DNA of 64,000 nucleotides from Luteimonas abyssi (GCF_001482195.1 NZ_KQ759763.1:568459-632458); one strand, 5' to 3'; shown: positions 18,514-27,516, numbered from the stretch's first letter. Numbers and translations: made by a program. Notes: generated by a model not told the origin, from the sequence alone.

Positions 18514-19497
18514 ATGAAGCTCGGTTCCCTGAAGGAAGGCGGTCGCGACGGTACGCTGATCGTGGTGTCCCGCGACCTCACGCGTGCAGTGCGTGCCACC
18601 GGCATCGCGCCCACGCTGCAGCGCGCGCTGGAGGACTGGTCGAACCTGGCGCCGCGCCTCAACGCGCTGGCCGAGCAGCTCGAAGTGGGCGAGGCGGAAG
18701 GTGCGTTCGATGTCGACATGGCGGCATTGGCGTCGCCATTGCCGCGTGCGTACGAGTTCGTCGACGGCAGTGCCTATCTTCCGCATGTCGAGCGCGTACG
18801 GCGCGCGCGTGGTGCCGAGGTGCCGGAGAGCTTCTACACCGATCCGCTGATGTATCAGGCCACCAGCGCCGGGTTCCTGGGTCCCCGCGACCCGGTGCGC
18901 GTGGTCAGCGAGGATTACGGCATCGACCTCGAGGCCGAGATCGTGGTGATCACCGACGACGTGCCGATGGCGGCGTCGCCCGAGGACGCCGCGGGGCACA
19001 TCCAGCTGATCGGCCTGGTCAACGATGTGAGCCTGCGCAACCTGATCCCCGGCGAGCTGGCCAAGGGCTTCGGCTTCCTGCAATCGAAGCCGCGTTCGGC
19101 ATTGTCGCCGGTGTTCGTCACCCCGGACGAACTGGGCGACGCCTGGCGCGACAACAAGCTGCACCTGCCGCTGGTCACCCACGTCAACGACGCATGGTTC
19201 GGCGCGCCGGAGGCGGGTGTGGACATGCAGTTCGATTTCGCCCAGTTGGTGGCGCATGCGGCGAAGACGCGGCCCCTGTCGGCGGGCGCCATCGTCGGCT
19301 CGGGCACGATCGCCAATCAGGACACCGCCAAGGGCGCCTCGTGCTTCGCCGAGAAGCGCACGGTGGAGACCCTCGAGCACGGCAAGCCGCAGACGCCGTT
19401 CCTGGCGTTCGGCGACAGGGTGCGCATCGAGATGCTCGACGCCGAGGGACGTTCGATTTTCGGCGCGATCGAACAACGCATCGAACGGCAGGACTGA
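18514..19497 (+). CDS. fumarylacetoacetate hydrolase family protein
   Basis: The protein is 327 residues. An N-terminal domain of about 75 residues (MKLGSLKEGGRDGTLIVVSRD) is of the FAA_hydrolase_N_2 type. The catalytic FAH barrel follows, with metal ligands in DLEAEIVVI and LVNDVSLRNL and with GSGTIANQDTAKGASC near residue 270. Its neighbour is a maleylacetoacetate isomerase 97 bases downstream, so it likely acts as a fumarylacetoacetate or fumarylpyruvate hydrolase in aromatic (tyrosine/gentisate-type) catabolism. No homogentisate dioxygenase is in the window to settle which. A TACAAT -10-like box (about 18482-18487) precedes ATG 18514. Confidence 0.88.
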   Translation: MKLGSLKEGGRDGTLIVVSRDLTRAVRATGIAPTLQRALEDWSNLAPRLNALAEQLEVGEAEGAFDVDMAALASPLPRAYEFVDGSAYLPHVERVRRARGAEVPESFYTDPLMYQATSAGFLGPRDPVRVVSEDYGIDLEAEIVVITDDVPMAASPEDAAGHIQLIGLVNDVSLRNLIPGELAKGFGFLQSKPRSALSPVFVTPDELGDAWRDNKLHLPLVTHVNDAWFGAPEAGVDMQFDFAQLVAHAAKTRPLSAGAIVGSGTIANQDTAKGASCFAEKRTVETLEHGKPQTPFLAFGDRVRIEMLDAEGRSIFGAIEQRIERQD

Positions 19498-19594
19498 CGA
19501 AGCCGCGCTCGGGTGGGATCGGCGGCACGCCGTACGCATGCCCGACACGCTAAGGTGCTGCGGCGGCCGCATGGTCTTGAGCGAGGGGGGTGAC

Positions 19595-20254
19595 ATGAGC
19601 GAGCGCCTGGCGCTGTATTCCTATTGGCGATCGAGTGCCGCATACCGGGTGCGCATCGCGCTCAATCTCAAGCAGCTCGCCTACGACACGCTGCCGGTGC
19701 ATCTGGTGCGCGACGGCGGCGAGCAGCACAAGCCCGACTACACCGCCCACGCGCCTCAGGCGCTGGTGCCGATGCTGGTGCACGGCGAGCGCCGCATGCG
19801 GCAGTCCATGGCGATCATCGAGTACATCGACGAAACCTGGCCGCAGATGCCGTTGCTCCCGTCGACCGCCGCGGCGCGGCAGCGGGTGCGCGAACTGGCG
19901 CAACTGGTCGCCTGCGAGATCCATCCCCTGAACAACCTGCGGGTGCTGCGCTTCCTGGAACACGAATGGCGTGTGCCGCAGCCCGAGCGCGAAAGCTGGA
20001 TCGCGCACTGGGTGCAAAGCGGGCTCGGGGCGTTCGAAGCGCTGCTGGCGGTGGAGGGCGCGCTCCTGGGGCCGTTCGCCTCGGGCGATCGGCCCGGGCT
20101 CGCCGACTGCTGCCTGGTGCCGCAGCTCTACAATGCGCGCCGGTTCGGCGTGGACCTGTCGCCGTATCCCGGCCTGCTGCGCATCGAGACCGCCTGCCTG
20201 GCCCTGGACGCATTCGACCGGGCGCGGCCGGAGCAGCAGCCCGACGCGCCCTGA
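19595..20254 (+). CDS. maiA: maleylacetoacetate isomerase (zeta-class GST)
   Basis: The protein is 219 residues with the zeta-class glutathione-S-transferase signature SYWRSSAAYRVRIALN (the SSxxYRVRIAL site that binds glutathione) at about residues 9-24. The QxLVPML strand and RMRQSMAIIEYIDE helix follow. It isomerises maleylacetoacetate to fumarylacetoacetate with glutathione, the step preceding the neighbouring FAH-family enzyme, so the two probably form one operon. ATG 19595 follows GAGGGGGG closely. It is convergent with pilU, with a perfect inverted repeat between them. Confidence 0.92.
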   Translation: MSERLALYSYWRSSAAYRVRIALNLKQLAYDTLPVHLVRDGGEQHKPDYTAHAPQALVPMLVHGERRMRQSMAIIEYIDETWPQMPLLPSTAAARQRVRELAQLVACEIHPLNNLRVLRFLEHEWRVPQPERESWIAHWVQSGLGAFEALLAVEGALLGPFASGDRPGLADCCLVPQLYNARRFGVDLSPYPGLLRIETACLALDAFDRARPEQQPDAP

Positions 20255-20301
20255 CGTGTCGCGAGGCCTGGGCCGGATGGCCAGGGGCTGGCTGGGCGGC
20301 T

Positions 20302-20333
20302 CGAATCGGATGGCGGATCCGGCATCCGATTCG
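20302..20333. terminator. perfect 11-bp inverted repeat between maiA and pilU
   Basis: CGAATCGGATG (20302-20312) and CATCCGATTCG (20323-20333) flank a 10-base loop. It lies between two convergent genes, so it is probably a bidirectional terminator. There is no T-tract on either side. Confidence 0.5.
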
Positions 20334-20400
20334 GGAGGCGGGCCGCGACGACAGCATCGACGTGCGCCGCCAGGAGCGGCGTCACGTCTCCGGACGGCGG

Positions 20401-21519
20401 TCAGCCGCGCACCGGGTCGTCCGCGGCGAACACGTCCGCGTAGGGGTCGTGCACGTCGCCGCCTTCGGACAGGCGGAATTTCAGCGCGAGGCCGTCGCGG
20501 GAGTCCGCCGCCTTGAGTGCTTCTTCCATCTCGATCCTGCCTTCCTTGTGCAGGCGGAACAGGCACTGGTCGAACGTCTCCATGCCTTCTTCCAGCGTGT
20601 CTTCCATCGCCGGCTTGATCTCGTGCACCTGGCCGCGGCGCAGCAGGTCGCGAATCATCGGCGTATTGATCAGCACTTCCGCCGCCGGCAGCCGGCGTCC
20701 GTCGGTGCCGACCACCAGGCGCTGGCTGACCACCGCCTTGAGGTTGAGCGCCAGGTTCATCAGCACGTTCTTGTGCGCGGCCTCGTTGAAGAAGTTGAGG
20801 ATGCGCTCGATGGTCTGGTCGGCGTTGTTGGAATGCAGCGTCGCCAGGCACAGATGGCCGGTTTCGGCGAACGCGATCGCGGCCTCCATCGTGGTCGCGT
20901 CGAGGATCTCGCCGATCAGGATGACGTCGGGCGCCTCGCGCATCGCGTTCTTCAGCGCGTTGTGGAAGGTGTGGGTGTCGAGCCCGACCTCGCGCTGGTT
21001 GACGATGGATTTCTTGTGCCGGTGCAGATACTCGATGGGATCCTCGATGGTGAGGATGTGCCCGGAGGTGTGCGCGTTGCGGTAGTCGATCATCGACGCC
21101 AGCGTGGTCGACTTGCCCGAGCCGGTGGAGCCGACGATCAGCACCAGGCCGCGCGGGGCCATGATGATCTGCTTGAGCACCTGCGGCAGTTGCAGCTCCT
21201 CGATCGACGGGATCGCGCTGCGGATCGAGCGGATCACCATGCCGATCTCGCCGCGCTGCTTGAACACGTTGACGCGGAAGCGGCCGGAATCCTGCAGCGA
21301 CAGGGCCATGTTGAGCTCGAGTTCGCGCTCGAACATCGGCACCTGGCCCTCGTCCATCAGGGAGTAGGCGATCTTCTTGACCATCCCCGGCGGCAGGCCC
21401 GTGTTGCCCAGGGGATGGAGCTTGCCCTCGACCTTGATGTAGACCGGTGCGCCGGTGGTCAGGAACATGTCCGACGCGTTCTTTTCCGTCATCAGCTTCA
21501 GGAAATAGCCGATGTCCAT
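20401..21519 (-). CDS. pilU: type IV pilus retraction ATPase PilU
   Basis: The 372-residue PilT/PilU ATPase acts in pilus retraction and twitching motility, on the cytoplasmic side of the pilus base. The start MDIGYFLKLMTEKNASDMFLTTG is PilU-like. Walker A is GSTGSGKST at residues 130-138. The Asp box is TIEDPIEYLHRHKKSIVNQREVG. The Walker B region reads DVILIGEILDATTME (residues about 198-212), where most PilT/PilU have GEIRD or GEMRD, so an Arg is replaced by Leu. The His box is CLATLHSNNADQ. No pilT lies beside it, unlike the usual pilT-pilU pair. In Xanthomonas, pilus genes are among Clp-linked functions, but no Clp site was identified here. Confidence 0.93.
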   Translation of the reverse strand: MDIGYFLKLMTEKNASDMFLTTGAPVYIKVEGKLHPLGNTGLPPGMVKKIAYSLMDEGQVPMFERELELNMALSLQDSGRFRVNVFKQRGEIGMVIRSIRSAIPSIEELQLPQVLKQIIMAPRGLVLIVGSTGSGKSTTLASMIDYRNAHTSGHILTIEDPIEYLHRHKKSIVNQREVGLDTHTFHNALKNAMREAPDVILIGEILDATTMEAAIAFAETGHLCLATLHSNNADQTIERILNFFNEAAHKNVLMNLALNLKAVVSQRLVVGTDGRRLPAAEVLINTPMIRDLLRRGQVHEIKPAMEDTLEEGMETFDQCLFRLHKEGRIEMEEALKAADSRDGLALKFRLSEGGDVHDPYADVFAADDPVRG

Positions 21520-21610
21520 GAATCATCCCCCCCGGGAGCCCGGCCGGTCATTGCGCGGCGGGCATATGCTGTCGACAATTGGCCGCATGTTCCCCATGAG
21601 GTGCGGCCCG

Positions 21611-21997
21611 ATGACGCCCACTTTCGCACAGTTCCAGCGGCTTCTGCAGGCTTGCGCCCTCGCAAGCGTGCTCGTGCTCACAGCTTGCGCCACCCGCCTG
21701 CCGCCGCCGACCACCGAGGTCGCCACGGCCCAGCAGTCCGTGACGCGCGCGGCTGCGGCGGATGCCGACCAGTACGCATTCGACGAGCTCGAGCAGGCGC
21801 GCACGTTGCTGGGCCAGGCGCAGGCGGCGCTGTCGGCAGGGCGCGACGACGAGGCCCGTGGGGCCGCGCTGTCGTCCGCCGCGCTGGCCGATCTCGCGCT
21901 CGCGCGCAGCCGCGAGGCCGCCGCGCAGTCCGAGCTCGCGCAGCATCGGGCGCAGATCACCGATCTGCGTCGTCGTATCGGCATGGAGGGGGAATGA
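21611..21997 (+). CDS. DUF4398-like lipoprotein
   Basis: The protein is 128 residues with a signal peptide ending in the lipobox LTAC (lipidated Cys26). Behind it is an Ala/Gln/Glu-rich helical region (YAFDELEQARTLLGQAQAAL, then DEARGAALSSAALADLALARSREAAAQSELAQ), the layout of DUF4398 proteins that often accompany OmpA-like proteins in the cell envelope. The function is unknown; I expect a periplasmic helical hairpin anchored in a membrane. ATG 21611 follows GAGG at a good spacing. Its stop overlaps the next start (ATGA), and the two are surely co-translated. Confidence 0.75.
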   Translation: MTPTFAQFQRLLQACALASVLVLTACATRLPPPTTEVATAQQSVTRAAAADADQYAFDELEQARTLLGQAQAALSAGRDDEARGAALSSAALADLALARSREAAAQSELAQHRAQITDLRRRIGMEGE

Positions 21998-22614
21998 TCA
22001 TGATGACCGCCGGAATCCGACGCTACCTCCTGATCGCGGGGATGGCTTGCGCCGTGGTGCTGCCGCTGGGCGTGCAGGCCCAGCAGCGTGGAGGCGCCGA
22101 TGCCGAAATGCTGTCGCAACGCCTGCGTGCCCTGGAAGCCGATCCTGCGACCGCCAGTGTCGCCATGCTCGAGCGCCTGCAGGCGCGGCAGGCGATCGAC
22201 GCCTATCTCGCGGCCGGCTCGCGCCAGCGCGACGTGCTCGGCCAGGTGGCGGGCTGGCGGGTCGAGACGGCCGAGATCGCCGCACGGACGGAGACCGTCC
22301 GGCGCGAGGTCGATCGTCTCGATCGCACCCGCGCGGATCTGCTGGTCGAGGCCAGCCGGCAGGAGGCCGCGCGTGCGCGGGCCGAGGCCGAGCGGCTGCG
22401 CATCGAGGCGCAGATCCAGGCCGAGGAAACCGCGCGGCTGCGGGCTGCGGCCGATTACGAGCTCACCGCGCGCCAGCAGGCGGAAACGGCCCTGGAAGGG
22501 GTCGCCAGCGGCGAGGCGGCCCGGTTGCGGGCCGCTCGGGCGCGTGAGGCCGAGCTCGCACGCCGCGAGGCCGAGTTGATGCGTGAGCTCGAAGTCGATC
22601 TGGGCGACGATTGA
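21994..22614 (+). CDS. exported coiled-coil protein
   Basis: The protein is 206 residues. An N-terminal signal peptide (RRYLLIAGMACAVVLPLGVQAQ) is followed by a charged, Ala/Glu/Arg-rich region that should form one long coiled coil (from about residue 85 to the end). I recognise no enzyme motif. Its ATGA overlap with the DUF4398 lipoprotein points to a two-component envelope structure. In related bacteria the second gene often carries an OmpA peptidoglycan-binding domain, and here the protein stops at residue 206 without one. An in-frame ATG at 22000 is an equally possible start. Confidence 0.7.
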   Translation: MIMMTAGIRRYLLIAGMACAVVLPLGVQAQQRGGADAEMLSQRLRALEADPATASVAMLERLQARQAIDAYLAAGSRQRDVLGQVAGWRVETAEIAARTETVRREVDRLDRTRADLLVEASRQEAARARAEAERLRIEAQIQAEETARLRAAADYELTARQQAETALEGVASGEAARLRAARAREAELARREAELMRELEVDLGDD

Positions 22615-23007
22615 CCCCTCAGTTGGGCAACGGTTCAAGGAAATCAACGGCTTGGGTGAATGGGGCGTCGCCGCATCATGCTGCGCTCGCGGCGTTTGCC
22701 GCGCCTCGCCAGGCCCCGGCGCGGCGCGTTGCCGAAGTGGAAAATCGGCTCTTGTCGGTCCGAAGGGCGAGGAGTAGGGTCGAGGTCGAAGCGGTGCCGT
22801 CCGGCCCGCTCCGACCAGGCCAATGACGACGACGTACCCGCCCATTGCCCAGGAATACCGTCATCCTCGTCGGGAGGTGTTGCTGGTACCGATGGCGGGT
22901 TCTTCGTCCGAGTTCCACACGAACGCCCCGGCTCCGGTCGGGGCGTTCGTGTGTGCGGCCCGGCCGCAGGTCCTGCCCATGTCCCATTGACCGAGGAGGC
23001 GATCCAC
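22615..23007. other. non-coding gap with a 15-bp hairpin at 22916-22953
   Basis: I see no credible gene in these 393 bases. They contain an unusually strong inverted repeat: 22916-22930 (CACACGAACGCCCCG) pairs perfectly with 22939-22953 around an 8-base loop. It is not followed by a T-run on either strand, so it is not a classic terminator. It lies about 55 bases ahead of the DUF465 gene and could be a leader structure, a processed RNA end or a T-less terminator. Confidence 0.55.
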
Positions 23008-23229
23008 ATGTTCGAAGCGCAACCCCACGCGGAAATGGAAGCGGTGTTCCAGGCCAATCCGGATTTCCGGCGCCTGTATCACCACCATCAGGAGCTCGAC
23101 AAGAAGGTCATGGATGCCGAACTCGGCGTATTGCCGATCGACGAGACGACGCTTGCGCAAATGAAGCGCGAGAAGCTCCAGGCCAAGGACCGGCTGATCA
23201 AGATGTTCGACGACATCCAGCAGCACTGA
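23008..23229 (+). CDS. DUF465 (YdcH-family) small protein
   Basis: The protein is 73 residues and all helical, with the DUF465 pattern FRRLYHHHQELDKKVMDAE followed by ETTLAQMKREKLQAKDRL. These form two antiparallel helices. The family is widespread in proteobacteria and has no agreed function. ATG 23008 has a strong GAGGAGG ribosome site 6 bases upstream. It stands alone upstream of the transsulfuration genes. Confidence 0.85.
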   Translation: MFEAQPHAEMEAVFQANPDFRRLYHHHQELDKKVMDAELGVLPIDETTLAQMKREKLQAKDRLIKMFDDIQQH

Positions 23230-23370
23230 CGCCCCTGGCGCCTCGGGGGGGCTGACGCTCCCTTTCCATCCGCGGATGTCGCCGGCCTCCTCGTCGGCCG
23301 GCGGCATCCGCGGGGAATCCGGCGGGCTGGGATGCGATAATCGCGGGTCCGATCGAACACCGGTTGCCCC

Positions 23371-24747
23371 ATGCCGATCCACGACTCCGTCCTCGACCTC
23401 ATTGCCGACACCCCGATCGTGCGCGCGCAGCGCCTGGACACCGGGGTGTGCGAGCTCTATCTCAAGCTGGAGAGCCAGAATCCGGGCGGGTCGATCAAGG
23501 ATCGCATCGGTCTGTCGATGATCGAGGCAGCGGAGGCGCGCGGCGACATCCGTCCCGGCGACACCCTGATCGAGGGCACGGCCGGCAATACTGGTATCGG
23601 GTTGGCGCTGGTCGCGCAGCAGAAGGGCTATCGCCTGATGCTGGTGGTGCCCGACAAGATGAGTCGGGAGAAGATCTTCAACCTGAAGGCGATGGGGGCC
23701 GAGGTCGTGTTGACCCGTTCCGATGTCGCCAAGGGACACCCCGAGTACTACCAGGACCTGGCGGCCCGGCTCGCCGACGAGACCCCTGGCGCGTACTTCA
23801 TCAACCAGTTCGGCAACCCCGACAACCCGGCCGCGCACGAGCACGGCACCGGCCCGGAGATCCTGCGGCAGATGGCCGAGGCGGGCGGGCTCGATGCGAT
23901 CGTGTTCGGTTGCGGCAGCTCCGGCACGATGACCGGGCTGTCGCGGCACTTCGCCGAGCACGCGCCGGACGTGGAGTTGATCCTGGCCGACCCGGTCGGG
24001 TCGATCCTGACCGAGTACATCAACGAGGGCACGCTCAGCGACAAGTCCGCGAGCTGGATGGTCGAGGGAATCGGCGAGGACTTCCTGCCGTCGATCTCCG
24101 ACTTCTCGCGGGTGAAGAAGGCCTACGCCATCCCCGACCAGGAGAGTTTCCTCGCCGCGCGCGAACTGCTGCGCACCGAGGGCGTGCTCGGCGGATCCTC
24201 GACCGGGACGCTGCTGGCCGCGGCGTTGCGCTACTGCCGCGAGCAGACCACGCCGAAGAAGGTGCTGGTGTTCGTGTGCGACACCGGCAACAAGTACCTG
24301 TCGAAGATGTACAACGACTACTGGATGCTGGACAACGGCTTCCTCGAGCGTGAGCAGCACGGCGACCTGCGCGACCTGATCCTGCGCCCGTACAGCCTGC
24401 GCGACACCGTGGTGGTCGCCCCCGGCGATGCGCTGATCACCGCGTACCAGCGCATGAAGCTCTACGATGTGTCGCAGCTGCCGGTGATGGAAGACGAGCG
24501 CCTGGTCGGCATCGTCGATGAATCCGACGTGCTGCTGCACGTGTATGGCGACGAGGCCCGTTTCCGCGACCCGGTCTCCACCGCGATGGTGAGCAAGCTG
24601 GATCGGCTGGACGTCAAATCGCCGATCGAGGCGCTGCTGCCGGTGTTCGACCGGGGCCAGGTCGCGATCGTCGTCGACGGCGAGCGGTTCCTGGGCCTGA
24701 TCACCCGGATCGACCTCCTCAATTACCTGCGGCGAAGGGTGCAGTGA
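23371..24747 (+). CDS. cystathionine beta-synthase (PLP domain plus CBS pair)
   Basis: The 458-residue protein has a fold-type II PLP domain (1 to about 330) and a C-terminal pair of CBS domains (about 335-458), the eukaryote-like architecture without the haem N-terminus. The PLP Schiff-base Lys is Lys43 in NPGGSIKDRIG. The substrate loop GTAGNTGIGLAL and the phosphate-binding GCGSSGTMTG are present. It condenses serine or O-acetylserine with homocysteine. With the next gene it can run reverse transsulfuration (homocysteine to cysteine). The CBS pair may bind an adenosyl ligand such as SAM. A GATAAT -10-like box (about 23336-23341) precedes the gene. Confidence 0.92.
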   Translation: MPIHDSVLDLIADTPIVRAQRLDTGVCELYLKLESQNPGGSIKDRIGLSMIEAAEARGDIRPGDTLIEGTAGNTGIGLALVAQQKGYRLMLVVPDKMSREKIFNLKAMGAEVVLTRSDVAKGHPEYYQDLAARLADETPGAYFINQFGNPDNPAAHEHGTGPEILRQMAEAGGLDAIVFGCGSSGTMTGLSRHFAEHAPDVELILADPVGSILTEYINEGTLSDKSASWMVEGIGEDFLPSISDFSRVKKAYAIPDQESFLAARELLRTEGVLGGSSTGTLLAAALRYCREQTTPKKVLVFVCDTGNKYLSKMYNDYWMLDNGFLEREQHGDLRDLILRPYSLRDTVVVAPGDALITAYQRMKLYDVSQLPVMEDERLVGIVDESDVLLHVYGDEARFRDPVSTAMVSKLDRLDVKSPIEALLPVFDRGQVAIVVDGERFLGLITRIDLLNYLRRRVQ

Positions 24748-24850
24748 CGGCGGGCCCGGCCTGTCGGGCGCAGCGCTGCTGAAGCGGCGCTCGGTCCAAC
24801 GGCTCGTTCATTCGCCACTGCTAGAATCCCGCCACTTTTCCGGAGCTTCC

Positions 24851-26038
24851 ATGTCCGCTTCCTCCCCCGCACGCGGCGATCGCGCGCTGTCGCTGGCGAC
24901 CCTGGCCATTCACGGCGGCCAGCGCCCAGACCCCTCGACGGGGGCCGTGATGCCGCCGATCTATGCGACGTCCACCTACGCCCAGTCGAGCCCCGGCGAG
25001 CACCAGGGCTTCGAGTACTCGCGGACCCACAACCCGACCCGCTTCGCCTACGAGCGCTGCGTGGCGGCGCTGGAGGGCGGCAGCCGCGGCTTCGCCTTCG
25101 CTTCGGGCATGGCCGCGACCGCCACCGTGCTGGAACTGCTGGACGCCGGTAGCCACGTGATCGCGATGGACGACGTCTACGGCGGTACTTACCGCCTGTT
25201 CGAGCGCGTCCGCCGCCGCACCGCCGGCTTGCAGGTGAGCTGGGTGGACCTGAGCGACCCGGCCGCGTTCGAGGCCGCGATCCGCCCCGATACCCGGATG
25301 GTCTGGATCGAGACCCCGACCAACCCGATGCTCAAGCTGGTCGACATCGCCCGGATCGCGGAGATCGCCCGCAAGCATGGCCTGCTGGTCCTGGTCGACA
25401 ACACCTTCGCCTCGCCGATCCTGCAGCGCCCGCTGGATCTCGGCGCGCACCTGGTGCTGCACTCGGCGACCAAATACCTCAATGGCCACTCCGACATGGT
25501 CGGCGGCATGGTCGTCGCCGGCGACGACGCCGAGCTCGGCGAGCAGCTCGCCTTCCTGCAGAACTCCGCCGGGGCCGTGCAGGGGCCGTTCGACAGCTTC
25601 CTGGCCCTGCGCGGGCTCAAGACCCTGCCGTTGCGCATGCGCGCCCATTGCGAGAACGCCCAGGCCATCGCCGAGTTCCTGGCCGGACACGACGCGGTGG
25701 AGCGGGTGATTTACCCCGGCCTGGCCTCCCATCCCCAGCACGATCTGGCGAAGCGGCAGATGTCCGGCTTCGGCGGCATCGTCTCGGTGCGGATCAAGGG
25801 CGGCTACGAGGCCGCGAAGCGCTTCTGCGAGCGCACCGAATTGTTCACCCTGGCCGAATCGCTGGGCGGCGTGGAGAGCCTGGTCAACCACCCCGCGGTG
25901 ATGACGCACGCGTCGGTGCCGGTGGAGCGGCGGGCGGCGTTGGGGATCGCGGACGACTTGGTGCGGTTGAGTGTTGGGGTGGAGGATGTTGGGGATCTCC
26001 AGAGCGATGTAGCGTCCGCGCTTTCGACTCGTAACTGA
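24851..26038 (+). CDS. metB: cystathionine gamma-synthase/gamma-lyase
   Basis: This 395-residue fold-type I PLP enzyme has the PLP Lys208 in HSATKYLNGHSDMVGG, plus SRTHNPTR, SGMAATATVLELL and VDNTFASP motifs. The Cys/Met metabolism family contains gamma-synthases, gamma-lyases and sulfhydrylases that cannot be separated by eye. The partner cystathionine beta-synthase gene just upstream favours gamma-lyase activity in reverse transsulfuration, while the xanthomonad naming for the gene at this spot is metB. It marks the left border of the O-polysaccharide locus. ATG 24851 follows CGGAG, and a TAGAAT box lies about 30 bases upstream. Confidence 0.92.
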   Translation: MSASSPARGDRALSLATLAIHGGQRPDPSTGAVMPPIYATSTYAQSSPGEHQGFEYSRTHNPTRFAYERCVAALEGGSRGFAFASGMAATATVLELLDAGSHVIAMDDVYGGTYRLFERVRRRTAGLQVSWVDLSDPAAFEAAIRPDTRMVWIETPTNPMLKLVDIARIAEIARKHGLLVLVDNTFASPILQRPLDLGAHLVLHSATKYLNGHSDMVGGMVVAGDDAELGEQLAFLQNSAGAVQGPFDSFLALRGLKTLPLRMRAHCENAQAIAEFLAGHDAVERVIYPGLASHPQHDLAKRQMSGFGGIVSVRIKGGYEAAKRFCERTELFTLAESLGGVESLVNHPAVMTHASVPVERRAALGIADDLVRLSVGVEDVGDLQSDVASALSTRN

Positions 26039-26075
26039 CCGCCCTCGCCCCCTGTCTGCCCTGGAAGTTGTCGCC

Positions 26076-27476
26076 GTGACCCGCAAGTCATCTTTCAAGC
26101 TCACCGCCATGGCGTGGCTGGGCCGGGCACGTCGAATGCCTGGGCTGTCATGGATGGCTGCGCGGCTCCCGAGTGTCGTACGCCGACGCCTCGCTTCGGG
26201 GCGCCTTGCTTGGGTGAGGGACTTGGTCGCGTTTCCTCCATTACCTCCGGCTGCGTCGAGGCTACTTGTTCCTCAGCCCGGTTCGGCACTAAACCCTTTG
26301 GGTGGGGGCAAGGTCGGGGCAAACGCGTTTGCGTTTCTGCGTGGGCAGTTTGGGCTCGGCGAAAGTGCGAGGCTCTATGTCGAGGCCTTGTTGGCGTCCG
26401 GCATGCCTTTGACGTTGCATGATGTCGGTCTGCAGATTCCGCATGAGCAGGAGGACAGACAATTCGAGCATCTACTGGCACTTACGGCACCGTCTCCGGT
26501 CGATATCGTTTTCGTCAATCCCGATCTTTTCGAACAGGCTCTGAGGAATGTGGCCAAACTTCGCAAGGAGCCGGCCTCGCGCTATATCGTGGCGGTCTGG
26601 TTCTGGGAGTTGGAGACGGTCCCAGAGGCATGGCGGCATGTGATCCAGCAGGTAGACGAGATCGTAGTCGCTTCTTCATTCGTGGAACGTGCATTTCGTG
26701 GCGCTACCGACAAGCCCGTTACACGCGTACCACTTCCGCTAGGCGTTGTGGCTGATAGCGGACTGGGGCGCGATGCTTTCGGGATCGCACCGGATGCTTT
26801 CGTTTTTCTTACCAGTTTCGATTTCAACTCATCCATAGACCGGAAGAATCCAGCCGATGTAATTGCTGCATTTCGGCGTGCGTTCCCGGAGGAGCGGCGG
26901 GATGTCAGATTGCTCATCAAGACGAGTAACGGCCAGCGCCATGAGGAAAAACTCGTCGAGCTGCTAGAGTGCACCAAGCAAGATTCGCGCATTATTGTCC
27001 GCGATGGCGTGCTGGAACGAGATCACATGCACGCGCTGCAACGTTGCTGTGACGCCTATGTCTCGCTTCATCGAGCGGAGGGATTTGGTCTCGGGATGGC
27101 GGAAAGCATGGCGATCGGCAAGCCTGTGATCGCCACCGGATGGTCTGGGAATCTCGAATTCATGACCTCCGAGAACAGTTGGTTGGTTGGCTACGACCTG
27201 GTTCCGGTCCCTTCGGGCGCTTATCCCTCCGCAGAGGGGCAGCGATGGGCACAGCCCTCGATCGAGCAAGCGAGCCGCTGTATGCAGGAGGTCGCAGACG
27301 ATGCCGCGTTGAGAGCGTATCGAAGTGCGCGCGGCAAAGACGACGTGCTTCGATCCCTCTGTCCGAAGACGGCAGCGGCAATCTTCAATGCTCGGATCTT
27401 CGCTGCCTCCGCACATGTTACGGATCGGCCGAATGACAAAGCGGGCATGCTCGAAAACGCGGCCTCGAATAGCTGA
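26076..27476 (+). CDS. GT4-type glycosyltransferase
   Basis: The protein is 466 residues. The C-terminal half has the GT-B/GT4 signature: PLGVVADSGLGRDAFGI, FLTSFDFNSSIDRKNP, then HRAEGFGLGMAESMAIGKPVIATGWSGN, with the nucleotide-sugar-binding E-x7-E in EGFGLGMAE. The N-terminal half is less typical but has GQFGLGESARLYVEAL. It should transfer a sugar to the lipid-linked O-polysaccharide in the cytoplasm. The gene is clearly poorer in G+C than upstream DNA and uses codons such as TTT, CTA and ATT that are rare in the flanks, a sign of transfer. The start is GTG 26076, with an ATG at 26109 as an alternative. Confidence 0.85.
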   Translation: MTRKSSFKLTAMAWLGRARRMPGLSWMAARLPSVVRRRLASGRLAWVRDLVAFPPLPPAASRLLVPQPGSALNPLGGGKVGANAFAFLRGQFGLGESARLYVEALLASGMPLTLHDVGLQIPHEQEDRQFEHLLALTAPSPVDIVFVNPDLFEQALRNVAKLRKEPASRYIVAVWFWELETVPEAWRHVIQQVDEIVVASSFVERAFRGATDKPVTRVPLPLGVVADSGLGRDAFGIAPDAFVFLTSFDFNSSIDRKNPADVIAAFRRAFPEERRDVRLLIKTSNGQRHEEKLVELLECTKQDSRIIVRDGVLERDHMHALQRCCDAYVSLHRAEGFGLGMAESMAIGKPVIATGWSGNLEFMTSENSWLVGYDLVPVPSGAYPSAEGQRWAQPSIEQASRCMQEVADDAALRAYRSARGKDDVLRSLCPKTAAAIFNARIFAASAHVTDRPNDKAGMLENAASNS

Positions 27477-27516
27477 TGTTGAGCGGCTTACTTAGTTACC
27501 TTATCTGGGTCAAATT

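Noticed and set aside
19624..22614. A 996-codon plus-strand frame across maiA, pilU and the lipoprotein region
   Set aside because: Only its last 206 codons (from 21994) form a credible gene with ribosome site and signal peptide. The rest is out-of-frame or antisense translation.
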